Source: Deinococcus detaillensis (GTDB lineage: Bacteria > Deinococcota > Deinococci > Deinococcales > Deinococcaceae). Taken from it: DNA of 10,772 nucleotides. Of the stretch, positions 1 to 6,418 are shown piece after piece (within the stretch, counting starts at the first letter, position 1; each line of letters opens with the position of its first letter). Under the pieces are notes generated by a model. That model was not told where the DNA came from and searched no databases. It saw only the letters and a program-made list of their open reading frames with translations. The translations under genes and the position numbers were made by a program. The stretch covers positions 1 through 10,772 of the forward strand of contig NZ_VKDB01000047.1 of assembly GCF_007280555.1 (NCBI RefSeq), written 5' to 3'.

Positions 1-480
1 TGGCTCAACGCCGCCATCATCATTGTGATCGTGCTGGGCAGCATCGGGCTGGACTTCTACCAGACCCGGCGCTCTCAGGTGGCCGCCGAGTCGCTGCGCT
101 CTCAGGTTGCGCCCATCGGCCCCATCAGCTCGGTCTACGACTTCCTGACCTTCTACGTGCTGCTGCGGATCTTCCATGCCCGCGAAGCTGAGTTTCATAC
201 CGGCTGGTTTGTCGAGTCGCTGGCGACCCAGACGCTGGTGATCTTTGTGATCCGCACCTTCGGCAACCCGCTGAAATCGAGGCCCAGCCGTCCTCTGGCG
301 CTGGCGGCCACCCTGGTGGTGCTGGTCGGGGCGCTGCTGCCGTTCACTCCTCTCTCAGGACTGCTGGGCTTCGTGCCGCTGCCGCCTCTGTATTTCGTCT
401 TCCTGACCTTCGCCACACTGACCTACCTGGGCTTAGTGGAGTTGGTCAAGCGCCGCCTGTTCGGGCAGGTGATGGGCTGA
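1..480 (+). pseudogene. mgtA: Magnesium-translocating P-type ATPase remnant with internal deletion, 5' end off-window
   Basis: The frame is open from the first base and ends at TGA 478-480. Residues encoded by about 1-110 match the end of transmembrane helix 2 and the start of the actuator domain of MgtA/MgtB-type pumps (motif LDFYQTRRSQVAAESLR). The next residues, GPISSVYDFLTF, GWFVESLATQTLVIFVIRT and SRPS, are the well-known C-terminal membrane region (about helices 7-10). In intact pumps of about 850-900 residues these two blocks lie roughly 600 residues apart. Everything between them is absent here: actuator domain, DKTGT phosphorylation site and nucleotide-binding domain. The joined product keeps one frame but cannot hydrolyse ATP. 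Seen: both blocks and their direct adjacency. Known: family architecture. Inferred: one in-frame deletion. Upstream helix 1 is outside the window, so the whole gene could not be checked. Confidence 0.8.
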
Positions 481-547
481 GCGGTTCTCTCTCCTTCAGA
501 AGCCCTCATCCGAACTTCTGCTCGCCACAACGTTAAACCGGAGACCC

Positions 548-2428
548 ATGCCATCAACCAAACCTGTACCCACCGACCACCACATTCAAGCCCTGACGAA
601 ACAGGTTGAACTTCTGCGCCGAGAAGTGCTGGACTACGAGCAGACACGCCGGGCCGACATCGAGCGGGCCGCGCCCGACTGCCGCGCTAGCGCCCGCAAC
701 CTGATTCATTATCTGGCGGTTCGCCAGCATGATCTGCGCGGATTGCAACGGGAACTTTCAGGTCTGGGCCTGAGTTCGTTGGGCCGGATGGAGGCCAACG
801 TCTTGCCGACCCTTAACGCCGTGCTGCGAGCTCTTCGCAGCCTTGCTGGCGAGGCCACGCCCGGGGGATTCGGTCAGGATTTTGGTGGCCCGGACACGGA
901 TCTGGAGGCCGGTGACCGCCTCCTGCACCATCACACGCTGCGTCTGCTTGGCCCCCGTCCGGTGGGGCGCAGCGTGCGGATCATGGTCACCATGCCTAGC
1001 GAGGCCGCCGATGATCCTACAGTCATCTTGCACGCCTTGGAGCGGGGCATGGACGTGATGCGAGTCAACTGCGCACACGACGACGCGGCGGCTTGGAGCC
1101 GGATGGTCGCGCACCTGCACAGCGCGGCAGCCCAGCTCGGACGAACTTGCCTCACTGAATTCGATCTGGCCGGGCCGAAACTCCGCACCGGCCCGGTCAC
1201 TCCTGGCCCGGAGGTGCTGAAGTGGAAACCCCAGCGTAACCAGTTGGGGCAGGTGATCACGCCGGCCCAAGTGTACTTCAGCGGTGTGGCCACGGCAGCG
1301 CCAGCAGGTGCTGTACTGGTTCTCCTCAGGTCTGCCCCGCTCCTGCCCGCCCAGATCGGGGATGAGCTGCGGCTGACCGATGCGCGGGGCCGCAGGCGAC
1401 GGTTGAAGCTGACCGAGATCACTCCGGACGGTTGGCTGTGCACTTGCGACCGAACCGGCTACGTCACCAGCGGCATGCGGCTGACCCTGCGCCGGGAAGG
1501 GAAGGCGATAGGGCACCTTCACCTCGGGACCCTGCCAGCCAAAGCGCAGACGCTGCTGCTGCGGATCGGCGATCACCTGCTGTTGACCAGGGCACCCATC
1601 CCCGGCGAGGCCGCTGCCGGAGACCAGCCCGCGCACATCTCCTGCACGTTGCCGCAGGTGTTCAGTGCGGTCAAACCAGGACACCGCGTGCTGCTGGACG
1701 ACGGCAAGTTCGAGGGAGTGATTCGGGCTGCCGACCTGGATGTACTCGACATCGAAATTGTTCAGGTGCCCGGCGGCACGAAGCTGGGCGGCGCAAAGCT
1801 GCGGGCCGAGAAAGGCATCAATTTGCCGGACACGAACCTCGACCTGCCAGCACTGGGCGTGAAGGACTTGGCTGACCTGGCCGTCTTTGCCCCGCAGTGC
1901 GACCTGGTTTCGCTGTCGTTCGTGCGTCGTCGCGAGGACGTCGAGGCCCTGATTCGGGAGCTGCACCGGCTCGGAGCGGCGCACCTCAGCATCGTGCTCA
2001 AGATCGAGACCAAGCAGGCCTTCGAATACCTGCCGGAGTTGCTGCTGGCGGCCCTCCGGCACGCTCCGGCTGCGGTGATGGTCGCGCGCGGTGACTTGGC
2101 CGTCGAGATTGGCTTTGAACGGCTGGCCGAGGTGCAAGAGGAGATCCTCTGGCTGTGCGAAGCCGCGCACGTCCCGGTGATCTGGGCCACTCAGGTGCTC
2201 GATACCCTGGCCCAGACGGGCGAACCGACCCGCGCCGAGGTCACCGACGCGGCGTTTTCAGGGCGTGCTGAGGCCGTGATGCTGAACAAAGGGCCGTACA
2301 TCGACGAGGCGATCACATTCCTGGGAGGGGTGCTGGAACGAATGCACGAACATCAGGACAAGAAGTCCTCGTTGCTGCGCAAACTCCACGTCTCGGGAAC
2401 AACTGGAGACGCAGGCGTACTTTCCTGA
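548..2428 (+). CDS. pyk: Long-form pyruvate kinase without the C-terminal allosteric domain
   Basis: The 626-residue product should transfer phosphate from phosphoenolpyruvate to ADP at the end of glycolysis, in the cytoplasm. Residues about 1-110 form the helical N-terminal extension typical of long bacterial pyruvate kinases (SARNLIHYLAVRQHDLR, LGLSSLGR). The barrel follows, with RVNCAH (R172, N174, H177), DLAGPKLRTG (D206-G215), DDGK (D384-K387), KGINLPDT, LSFVRR, KIE (K485, E487), ARGD (A513-D516), ATQ (T548 in the middle) and MLNKGPYI. The B-domain region between RTG and DDG is longer than in classical enzymes. The protein stops after the barrel, so the usual C-terminal regulatory domain is missing; I recall both traits as normal for this subfamily. 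The start is set by GGAG about five bases before ATG 548. The gene stands alone between two damaged genes and looks intact. Catalysis is inferred from the motifs. Confidence 0.88.
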   Translation: MPSTKPVPTDHHIQALTKQVELLRREVLDYEQTRRADIERAAPDCRASARNLIHYLAVRQHDLRGLQRELSGLGLSSLGRMEANVLPTLNAVLRALRSLAGEATPGGFGQDFGGPDTDLEAGDRLLHHHTLRLLGPRPVGRSVRIMVTMPSEAADDPTVILHALERGMDVMRVNCAHDDAAAWSRMVAHLHSAAAQLGRTCLTEFDLAGPKLRTGPVTPGPEVLKWKPQRNQLGQVITPAQVYFSGVATAAPAGAVLVLLRSAPLLPAQIGDELRLTDARGRRRRLKLTEITPDGWLCTCDRTGYVTSGMRLTLRREGKAIGHLHLGTLPAKAQTLLLRIGDHLLLTRAPIPGEAAAGDQPAHISCTLPQVFSAVKPGHRVLLDDGKFEGVIRAADLDVLDIEIVQVPGGTKLGGAKLRAEKGINLPDTNLDLPALGVKDLADLAVFAPQCDLVSLSFVRRREDVEALIRELHRLGAAHLSIVLKIETKQAFEYLPELLLAALRHAPAAVMVARGDLAVEIGFERLAEVQEEILWLCEAAHVPVIWATQVLDTLAQTGEPTRAEVTDAAFSGRAEAVMLNKGPYIDEAITFLGGVLERMHEHQDKKSSLLRKLHVSGTTGDAGVLS

Positions 2429-2663
2429 TGCTGCTCGTTTTCACAAATTTCAGTTGTGGTGGCCAACTTAATAGAGGGTGCGCCGCCCAGCTCAGCGTGA
2501 CCTCGGGGACTGTGCAGGTGGCCGAGGAGATTTAAGATTTAGGCCGACCGAACCGTCAGCGGTGAACCCCATCAAGCAAGACCATGATGAGACCGTTGTC
2601 AGAAAGCGGCTTTGTTCCTAGAGGTTTGATGTGTCAGGTTGATGAAATGACTAGGGAACGCCC

Positions 2664-2978
2664 ATGAAGGTCGGTGTGGTTGGCGCAGGACTCGTCGGGG
2701 CGACGGTAGCCTTTGCGGTGGTGCTGCGCGGCAGCTGCTCGGAGCTGGTGATGGTGGACGAGAACGAACAGCGGGCCGAGGCCGCCGATATCTCTCACGC
2801 CGCGCCGATGTCACACGCGGTTCGGGTTTCGAGCGGCGGCTACGAACAGCTCAACGGTGCCCGCGTGGCGGTGCTGGCAGCAGGCGTCAACCAGACGCCG
2901 GGCGAGTCACGGCTCGATCTGCTGACACGCAACGCCGCCGTGTTCCGCGACGTGGTGCCGCAGGTGGCGCGGGCCTGA
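2664..2978 (+). pseudogene. ldh: L-lactate dehydrogenase, N-terminal third only
   Basis: This 104-residue frame matches the NAD-binding N-terminus of Deinococcota-type L-lactate dehydrogenase. It has the Rossmann loop GAGLVG (7-12), the acidic residue D32 closing the second strand (LVMVD), and the mobile substrate loop NQTPGESRLDLL with Q77 and R83. Intact enzymes are about 300-310 residues. Here the homology ends at VVPQVARA, where APDAVLLV.TNPVD would normally continue, and a TGA follows at once. The NPVD strand, the catalytic His (GEHGDS motif) and the whole C-terminal domain are absent, and I could not recover them in the other frames downstream. The start is supported by AGGGA at 2653-2657, six bases before ATG. 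It is therefore a 3'-truncated relic that cannot reduce pyruvate. A malate dehydrogenase origin is possible but less likely. Confidence 0.8.
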
Positions 2979-3184
2979 TGAAGCACGCGGGCAGCGACGC
3001 TGCCAAGCAACGAACCGCCGTAGAATCAAAGGACACAGTGTTCCAACGACTCCTGGTGGCTCGGCAGGTGTCCGGTATCGCCACGAGAGGGTCCGGCTCC
3101 GTACCAAGCTGGCCCCGATACAGCTGGAATCTCGCCTTTGTCGTGCCGAGAGCCTTCACCGAGATTTTGAGATCCAGCCAGGCG
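2979..3184. other. Unassigned stretch between the ldh relic and the convergent small gene
   Basis: About 200 bp follow the ldh break. A short plus-strand frame (2978-3220, 80 codons) is open, but it has no ribosome-binding site, no recognisable domain, and it runs into the 3' end of the minus-strand gene. I read all three plus-strand frames and the longest minus-strand frames and saw no continuation of lactate dehydrogenase and no transposase motif. It may be the deletion partner sequence that replaced the rest of ldh. Confidence 0.35.
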
Positions 3185-3472
3185 TCAGTTCACCTGACCG
3201 ACATTCAACTGATGCAGTGAGCGGTCAGCCTGATCTCTCGGTGCATGCTTGAGGTCAGACGCAAACTTCAGCAGTTCGTGGCCGAGCTTGGAGTGGGACG
3301 GATGTTTCCCGACCTCCTCACCGAGCTCGTCGAAAAACTGGACCCAGGCGTCGCGGCTCTGGGGCGCGCCAGACTTGAGCTTCTTCTCAAAAAACGGAAC
3401 CAGATGTTCTTGGTCCACCTCTGAGAAGAGTCCAGCAGCACCCAGCTCCCTAGCGGCATTTTTAAAGTTCAT
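3185..3472 (-). CDS. Small soluble hypothetical protein
   Basis: This 95-residue minus-strand frame has a good ribosome-binding site (AGGA at 3482-3479, six bases before the start), which is the main reason to accept it. The product is rich in charged residues and helix formers, has no cysteine, no signal peptide and no membrane segment. The N-terminal half (ARELGAAGLFSEVDQEHLVPFFEKKLKSG) looks like two amphipathic helices with acidic and basic faces, and the middle carries FFDELGEEVGKH. I do not recognise the family and offer no function. The gene points towards the ldh relic, opposite to all its neighbours, and stands alone. It could be a small stress-cluster protein given its position, but that is context only. 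Confidence 0.6.
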   Translation of the reverse strand: MNFKNAARELGAAGLFSEVDQEHLVPFFEKKLKSGAPQSRDAWVQFFDELGEEVGKHPSHSKLGHELLKFASDLKHAPRDQADRSLHQLNVGQVN

Positions 3473-3654
3473 GACTCATCCTAAGCGCGCCTATCAATGC
3501 CTGTCTACACGGTCTCCCCTTCATCTCACTTCGCTAACCGCTGCGACTTTTTGACGATCCGGACGGCCTGAATTCTGCCGCCAGCCCATGCAGGCAGTTC
3601 AAACCCCTACAGCTCCCGGGCAGCGCGAATTGACGCCACCCCCTCACAAATCAA

Positions 3655-3673
3655 CGGACAGCGGAGCTGTCCG
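3655..3673. repeat. Perfect 8-bp inverted repeat with 3-base loop
   Basis: CGGACAGC at 3655-3662 and GCTGTCCG at 3666-3673 are exact reverse complements around GGA. There is no T-tract, so a simple intrinsic terminator is unlikely. It could be an operator or an element of the long BON leader. Confidence 0.5.
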
Positions 3674-3971
3674 CTCCCGAGCAGCTGGAATCCAAACTGA
3701 AGCGGAGCAACCACAATGCACCCAGGCCGGACACGCATCGGTAATGCGGGCGGATAACACTCAGGTTCGGAGGATACGTACACCGCTTACCCTCTGCGAA
3801 AACGCAGCGCTGGACAGCAAGATCAATGGCAGGGCTGGGTGCCTCGCCTCCCATTCACCTCGGGACAGGATCTCCAATGGCGTGGAACAGCGGTTTGCCG
3901 TAGGTCAACGCACACTTCTGGAGCGTCTTCAGCGTCTGTCCGCCAACATATCCAGCCTCACTTCACCCCAC

Positions 3972-3977
3972 AGGAGG
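3972..3977 (+). promoter_or_regulatory. Ribosome-binding site that fixes the BON start
   Basis: A perfect AGGAGG lies six bases before ATG 3984. It decides the start of the BON protein against the much longer open frame that begins at 3588. Confidence 0.85.
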
Positions 3978-3983
3978 GGAATC

Positions 3984-4652
3984 ATGAAACCCAACGAAAC
4001 TTTGCAACTGCGCGTCGTTCAGCAACTCGACTGGGAGCCCAGCGTCAATGCCGCGAACATCGGCGTCAAGGTCAAGGACGGTGTAGTGACGCTCGAAGGA
4101 AACGTATCCAACTACGCCGAGAAATTCGCGGCCGTCCGTGTAACCAAGGCCGTCTACGGCGTCAAAGGACTGGCAGACGAACTTCACGTCAAGCTGCACT
4201 CTTCTTTTGAGCGCACCGACGCCGATATGGTACAATCTGCCCTTCAGATGCTGGCCTGGGACACCGTCGTGCCGAAAGACCAAGTGAAAGTGACAGTCCG
4301 AGACGGCCGGATGACACTTGAGGGTGAAGTGGAGTGGGAATATCAGCGGACCGATGCTGAGCGTGCCGTGCGGTACCTCAGCGGTGTTAAGGGAGTTGTC
4401 AACGCCGTCACGCTTAAGCACCGCGCCGTCCCGGCGGACGTCAAGGCCAAAATCGAGTTGGCCCTCAAACGCAGCGCCGAGTCCGATGCGCAGCATATTT
4501 CTGTTGAAATGCACGATGGTACCGCGACCCTGAGCGGCAACGTGCATACTTTTGCGGCGCGGGATGAGGCGGCACTTGCGGCCTGGGCGGCACCGGGGGT
4601 CCGGATGGTGACCGATCACATCACGGTCAACGCAGACTTCGGCACGCGTTGA
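3984..4652 (+). CDS. Cytoplasmic protein of three BON domains
   Basis: The 222-residue product is almost entirely three BON domains in tandem, at about residues 6-71, 79-146 and 152-216. Each shows the family pattern of an N-terminal helix, a short strand with a DG turn followed by [VMA]TL.G.V (VVTLEGNV, MTLEGEV, ATLSGNV), a helix rich in A/R, and GVK/GVR leading to a final strand. BON domains in OsmY-like and related proteins are thought to bind phospholipid or other surfaces and are often stress-induced. Unlike OsmY this protein has no signal peptide, so a cytoplasmic or inner-leaflet role is more likely. The strong ribosome-binding site suggests high expression. It is followed by a nested hairpin at 4685-4731 that may end the transcript. 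It lies among stress-type gene relics, which fits a general-stress role (inference). Nothing in it looks broken. Confidence 0.88.
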   Translation: MKPNETLQLRVVQQLDWEPSVNAANIGVKVKDGVVTLEGNVSNYAEKFAAVRVTKAVYGVKGLADELHVKLHSSFERTDADMVQSALQMLAWDTVVPKDQVKVTVRDGRMTLEGEVEWEYQRTDAERAVRYLSGVKGVVNAVTLKHRAVPADVKAKIELALKRSAESDAQHISVEMHDGTATLSGNVHTFAARDEAALAAWAAPGVRMVTDHITVNADFGTR

Positions 4653-4684
4653 CGCCAGTGCATTAAGTTCAACCTTCTCCCATC

Positions 4685-4731
4685 TCCCGGCCTTTCCTCT
4701 CACCTGACCCTTCAGGTGGCGGGAGCCGGGA
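4685..4731 (+). terminator. Nested hairpin after the BON gene
   Basis: The inner stem CACCTGA (4701-4707) / TCAGGTG (4712-4718) has a four-base loop. The outer stem TCCCGGC (4685-4691) / GCCGGGA (4725-4731) encloses it. Both are perfect 7-bp stems. There is no T-run, so Rho-independent termination is uncertain, but the site between two co-directional genes fits a terminator or an mRNA 3'-end stabiliser. Confidence 0.5.
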
Positions 4732-4776
4732 CGTCATCTGCCTACACCCAGGTTACCCACCCAAGGGAGTGAGCTC

Positions 4777-5490
4777 ATGTTCAATCCGGTGCTCACCAGC
4801 CAGTGGGAAGAACGTTTCCTTCAGGGCGTTTACAGAGGGGAGAGCGTGATTGCCGTTTTCGGTACTCTTGACCACGCAGAGCGTGCCATCTATCTGCTTG
4901 ACCAAGACGGGTTTCTCCTTCGCCAAATCTCGATTGTCTCCAGTACGTTCCACAGTGAGCGGGAGGGGCGACCGGCTAATCTGCTCTGGCTGGCTGGTCG
5001 CCTGCTCTTGCTGGGTCCGCGCCCTATTCAGCGGCGCCGCTCTCGTCGCCAGTTCATCTGGCGCGCTGATCGGCATGCCGCTGCAGATCCTCGCTCATTC
5101 TTCCTTCCCGGATTCCCTGAGTCCCAGTCTGATCCTGAATCTGGTGTTCGGTCTGGATTCATTCGTGACGGTTCTGGGACTGCGGTGGTGTCTGAACTTA
5201 AAGTCTGCCGCCCGTCTGACCTGCTTCACCGGCGAACACTGGTCGTGGAACGCCGCTCTCGCCTTGGGATTCGGTCAGGTGATCTGGATCGTCACCGAGG
5301 TTCTGATGCTCCGTGGGCTGAGCCTGTTGCGCTTCTTTTTCGGCGGCTCGTTTGGCTGGCCCTGGTGCTCGGTGTGCGAAGTGGGCTTCACTTGACGCTG
5401 ATCCCATCTCGGGTTATGAGTGACCCGGTTCAGCGGGCGTGTCCCGAACGTGCGAACCCGGCACAAAAGAGTATCCATCATGATAAATAA
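4777..5490 (+). pseudogene. Chimera: stress-protein N-terminus fused to a frameshifted membrane protein
   Basis: ATG 4777 follows GGGAG at a usable distance. Residues about 23-57 (ESVIAVFGTLDHAERAIYLL, then GFLLRQISIVSS) match the N-terminal ferredoxin-like fold of general-stress-protein-17M/YflT-like proteins. These normally go on to a glycine-rich hydrophobic second half. Here the match ends near residue 62 (HSERE), and the frame passes into LLWLAGRLLLLG, which resembles the first helix of an unrelated small membrane protein. The rest of that membrane protein is found in the next frame (about 5018-5340), after which this frame again reads naturally (LVWLALVLGV, then GLHLTLIPSR). The frame happens to stay open to TAA 5488-5490, but its central part is arginine-rich shadow sequence. 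Two events are needed: a fusion, then two opposite frameshifts. The TAA lies beyond the start of the next gene (ATG 5480). Confidence 0.65.
5015..5395 (+). pseudogene. Frameshifted core of a small multi-helix membrane protein
   Basis: In this frame the residues ALFSGAALVASSSGALIGMP, SLILNLVFGLDSFVTVLGL, FTGEHWSW and ALGFGQVIWIVTEVLMLRG form three plausible transmembrane helices with a conserved-looking GEHWSW loop. I recall similar unnamed small membrane proteins in Deinococcus but cannot name a family. The upstream helix (LLWLAGRLLLLG) and the last helix (WLALVLGV) are in the frame that starts at 4777. One extra base near 5014-5018 and one missing base near the T-run 5336-5340 would restore a single frame. 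There is no start codon or ribosome-binding site of its own, so it is most likely untranslated relic sequence unless ribosomes shift frame. Confidence 0.55.
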
Positions 5491-6418
5491 ACTGATTTTG
5501 GTCGCCGACCCTTCCCATGCAGGTCATACCAAAGAAGGTACCGACGTCATCGGAACGGCGCTGCAAGAACATGGCGCGCGGGTGGACGTACATCCGGTCC
5601 AAGAAGTCATCACGCTTGAGCCATACCGCGCCGTGATGGTGGGCAAGGTACGTGACTTGCCCGGAACGAAGGAGATCCAGGGCAGTTCACCCCTCGTCCT
5701 CAGTCATGTCTACAAAAACTTCGGTGACAAGCCAGCGGTAAAAGACCTTAGCCTAGAGGTGCGCCCCGGCGAGTTTTACACCCTGCTGGGCAGCAACGGC
5801 GCGGGCAAGACCACCACACTGCGAATGATTGCCGGGCTTCTGGCCCCCGACGCTGGTGACATCAGCCTGTATGGTCGCAGCCTGAAAGCTGATCCCCAGG
5901 AAGCCCGCCGCCCGCTGGCCTACCTGCCCGACGATCCGCTGCTGTACGGCAAGCTGCGGCCCGGCGAGTACCTGGAATTCGTGGCCGGACTGTGGGGTAT
6001 TTCGGCCATGACAGCCGCCCCGGAGGCTGAGCGACTCCTGCGCTGGCTTGATCTCTGGGACGTGCGGACGCAGCTCACCGAGGGCTTCTCACGCGGCATG
6101 AAGCAGAAGCTGGCACTGGCCGGGGCGCTGATTCACCAACCGCGTCTGCTGCTGCTCGACGAACCGCTGACGGGCCTCGACGCCGCCGCCGCGAGGATGG
6201 TCAAGGACGCCCTGCGCGACTTCGCCGTCTCGGGTGGGGCGGTGGTGCTCGTCACCCACATCATGGAAGTTGCCGAGGGTCTGGCCCACCGCATCGGCAT
6301 CCTTCATCAGGGGCAACTGGTGGCTGAGGGCAGTCTGGACGAGTTGCGCCGCGTCTCCGGCCTGGGCGAGTCAGCCCACCTCGAAGACGTATTCCTGCAC
6401 CTGGTCGGCGCACAGTAA
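5480..6418 (+). CDS. ABC transporter ATPase with a flavodoxin fragment as N-terminus
   Basis: The 312-residue frame from ATG 5480 has two parts. Residues 1-55 (KLILVADPSHAGHTKE, VDVHPVQEV, YRAVMVG) match the first strand, FMN phosphate loop and third strand of flavodoxin / protoporphyrinogen-oxidase-type proteins, then stop abruptly. Residues from about 71 are a complete ABC ATPase of the exporter (EcsA/CcmA-like) type: Walker A GSNGAGKTT (104-112, K110), YLPDDPLLY (148-156, Asp at the usual Q-loop glutamine position), signature SRGMK (204-208), Walker B LLLLDEP (D227, E228) and switch His H260. It should energise the permease that follows; stop and start overlap by one base (taATG), implying coupled translation. 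ATG 5636 or nearby GTG codons could start the ATPase alone, but no good ribosome-binding site precedes them. The ATPase looks functional; the flavodoxin part is a relic, too short to bind FMN properly. Confidence 0.85.
   Translation: MINKLILVADPSHAGHTKEGTDVIGTALQEHGARVDVHPVQEVITLEPYRAVMVGKVRDLPGTKEIQGSSPLVLSHVYKNFGDKPAVKDLSLEVRPGEFYTLLGSNGAGKTTTLRMIAGLLAPDAGDISLYGRSLKADPQEARRPLAYLPDDPLLYGKLRPGEYLEFVAGLWGISAMTAAPEAERLLRWLDLWDVRTQLTEGFSRGMKQKLALAGALIHQPRLLLLDEPLTGLDAAAARMVKDALRDFAVSGGAVVLVTHIMEVAEGLAHRIGILHQGQLVAEGSLDELRRVSGLGESAHLEDVFLHLVGAQ

Larger units (their letters stand above)
3473..3983. other. Long non-coding stretch upstream of the BON gene
   Basis: About 510 bp separate the divergent small gene from the BON gene and probably hold both promoters. 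The plus-strand frame from 3588 runs into the BON gene, but its first 132 codons show no domain and no ribosome-binding site, so I treat it as 5' leader sequence. One clear hairpin is visible (3655-3673). TTGACG-like hexamers near 3545 and 3630 have no convincing -10 partner, and I could not place a promoter with confidence. Confidence 0.45.

Noticed and set aside
758..2170. Long minus-strand open frame of 470 codons opposite pyruvate kinase
   Set aside because: It is the antisense shadow of a high-GC gene. The plus strand carries every expected pyruvate kinase motif, and the minus-strand translation shows no domain.
2429..2663. Possible gene tail (QLSVTSGTVQVAEEI then stop near 2535) and a promoter before ldh
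   Set aside because: The short peptide stretch is too brief to assign and has no start. No -35/-10 pair was convincing.
2978..3220. 80-codon plus-strand frame after the ldh relic
   Set aside because: There is no ribosome-binding site or recognisable domain, and it overlaps the end of the better supported minus-strand gene.
3588..3983. N-terminal extension of 132 codons for the BON protein
   Set aside because: It has no domain, no signal peptide and no ribosome-binding site, while a perfect AGGAGG stands at the correct distance from ATG 3984.
5420..5479. Upstream start for the flavodoxin/ABC frame
   Set aside because: The extra 20 residues are arginine-rich with no homology. ATG 5480 begins exactly at the first flavodoxin strand.
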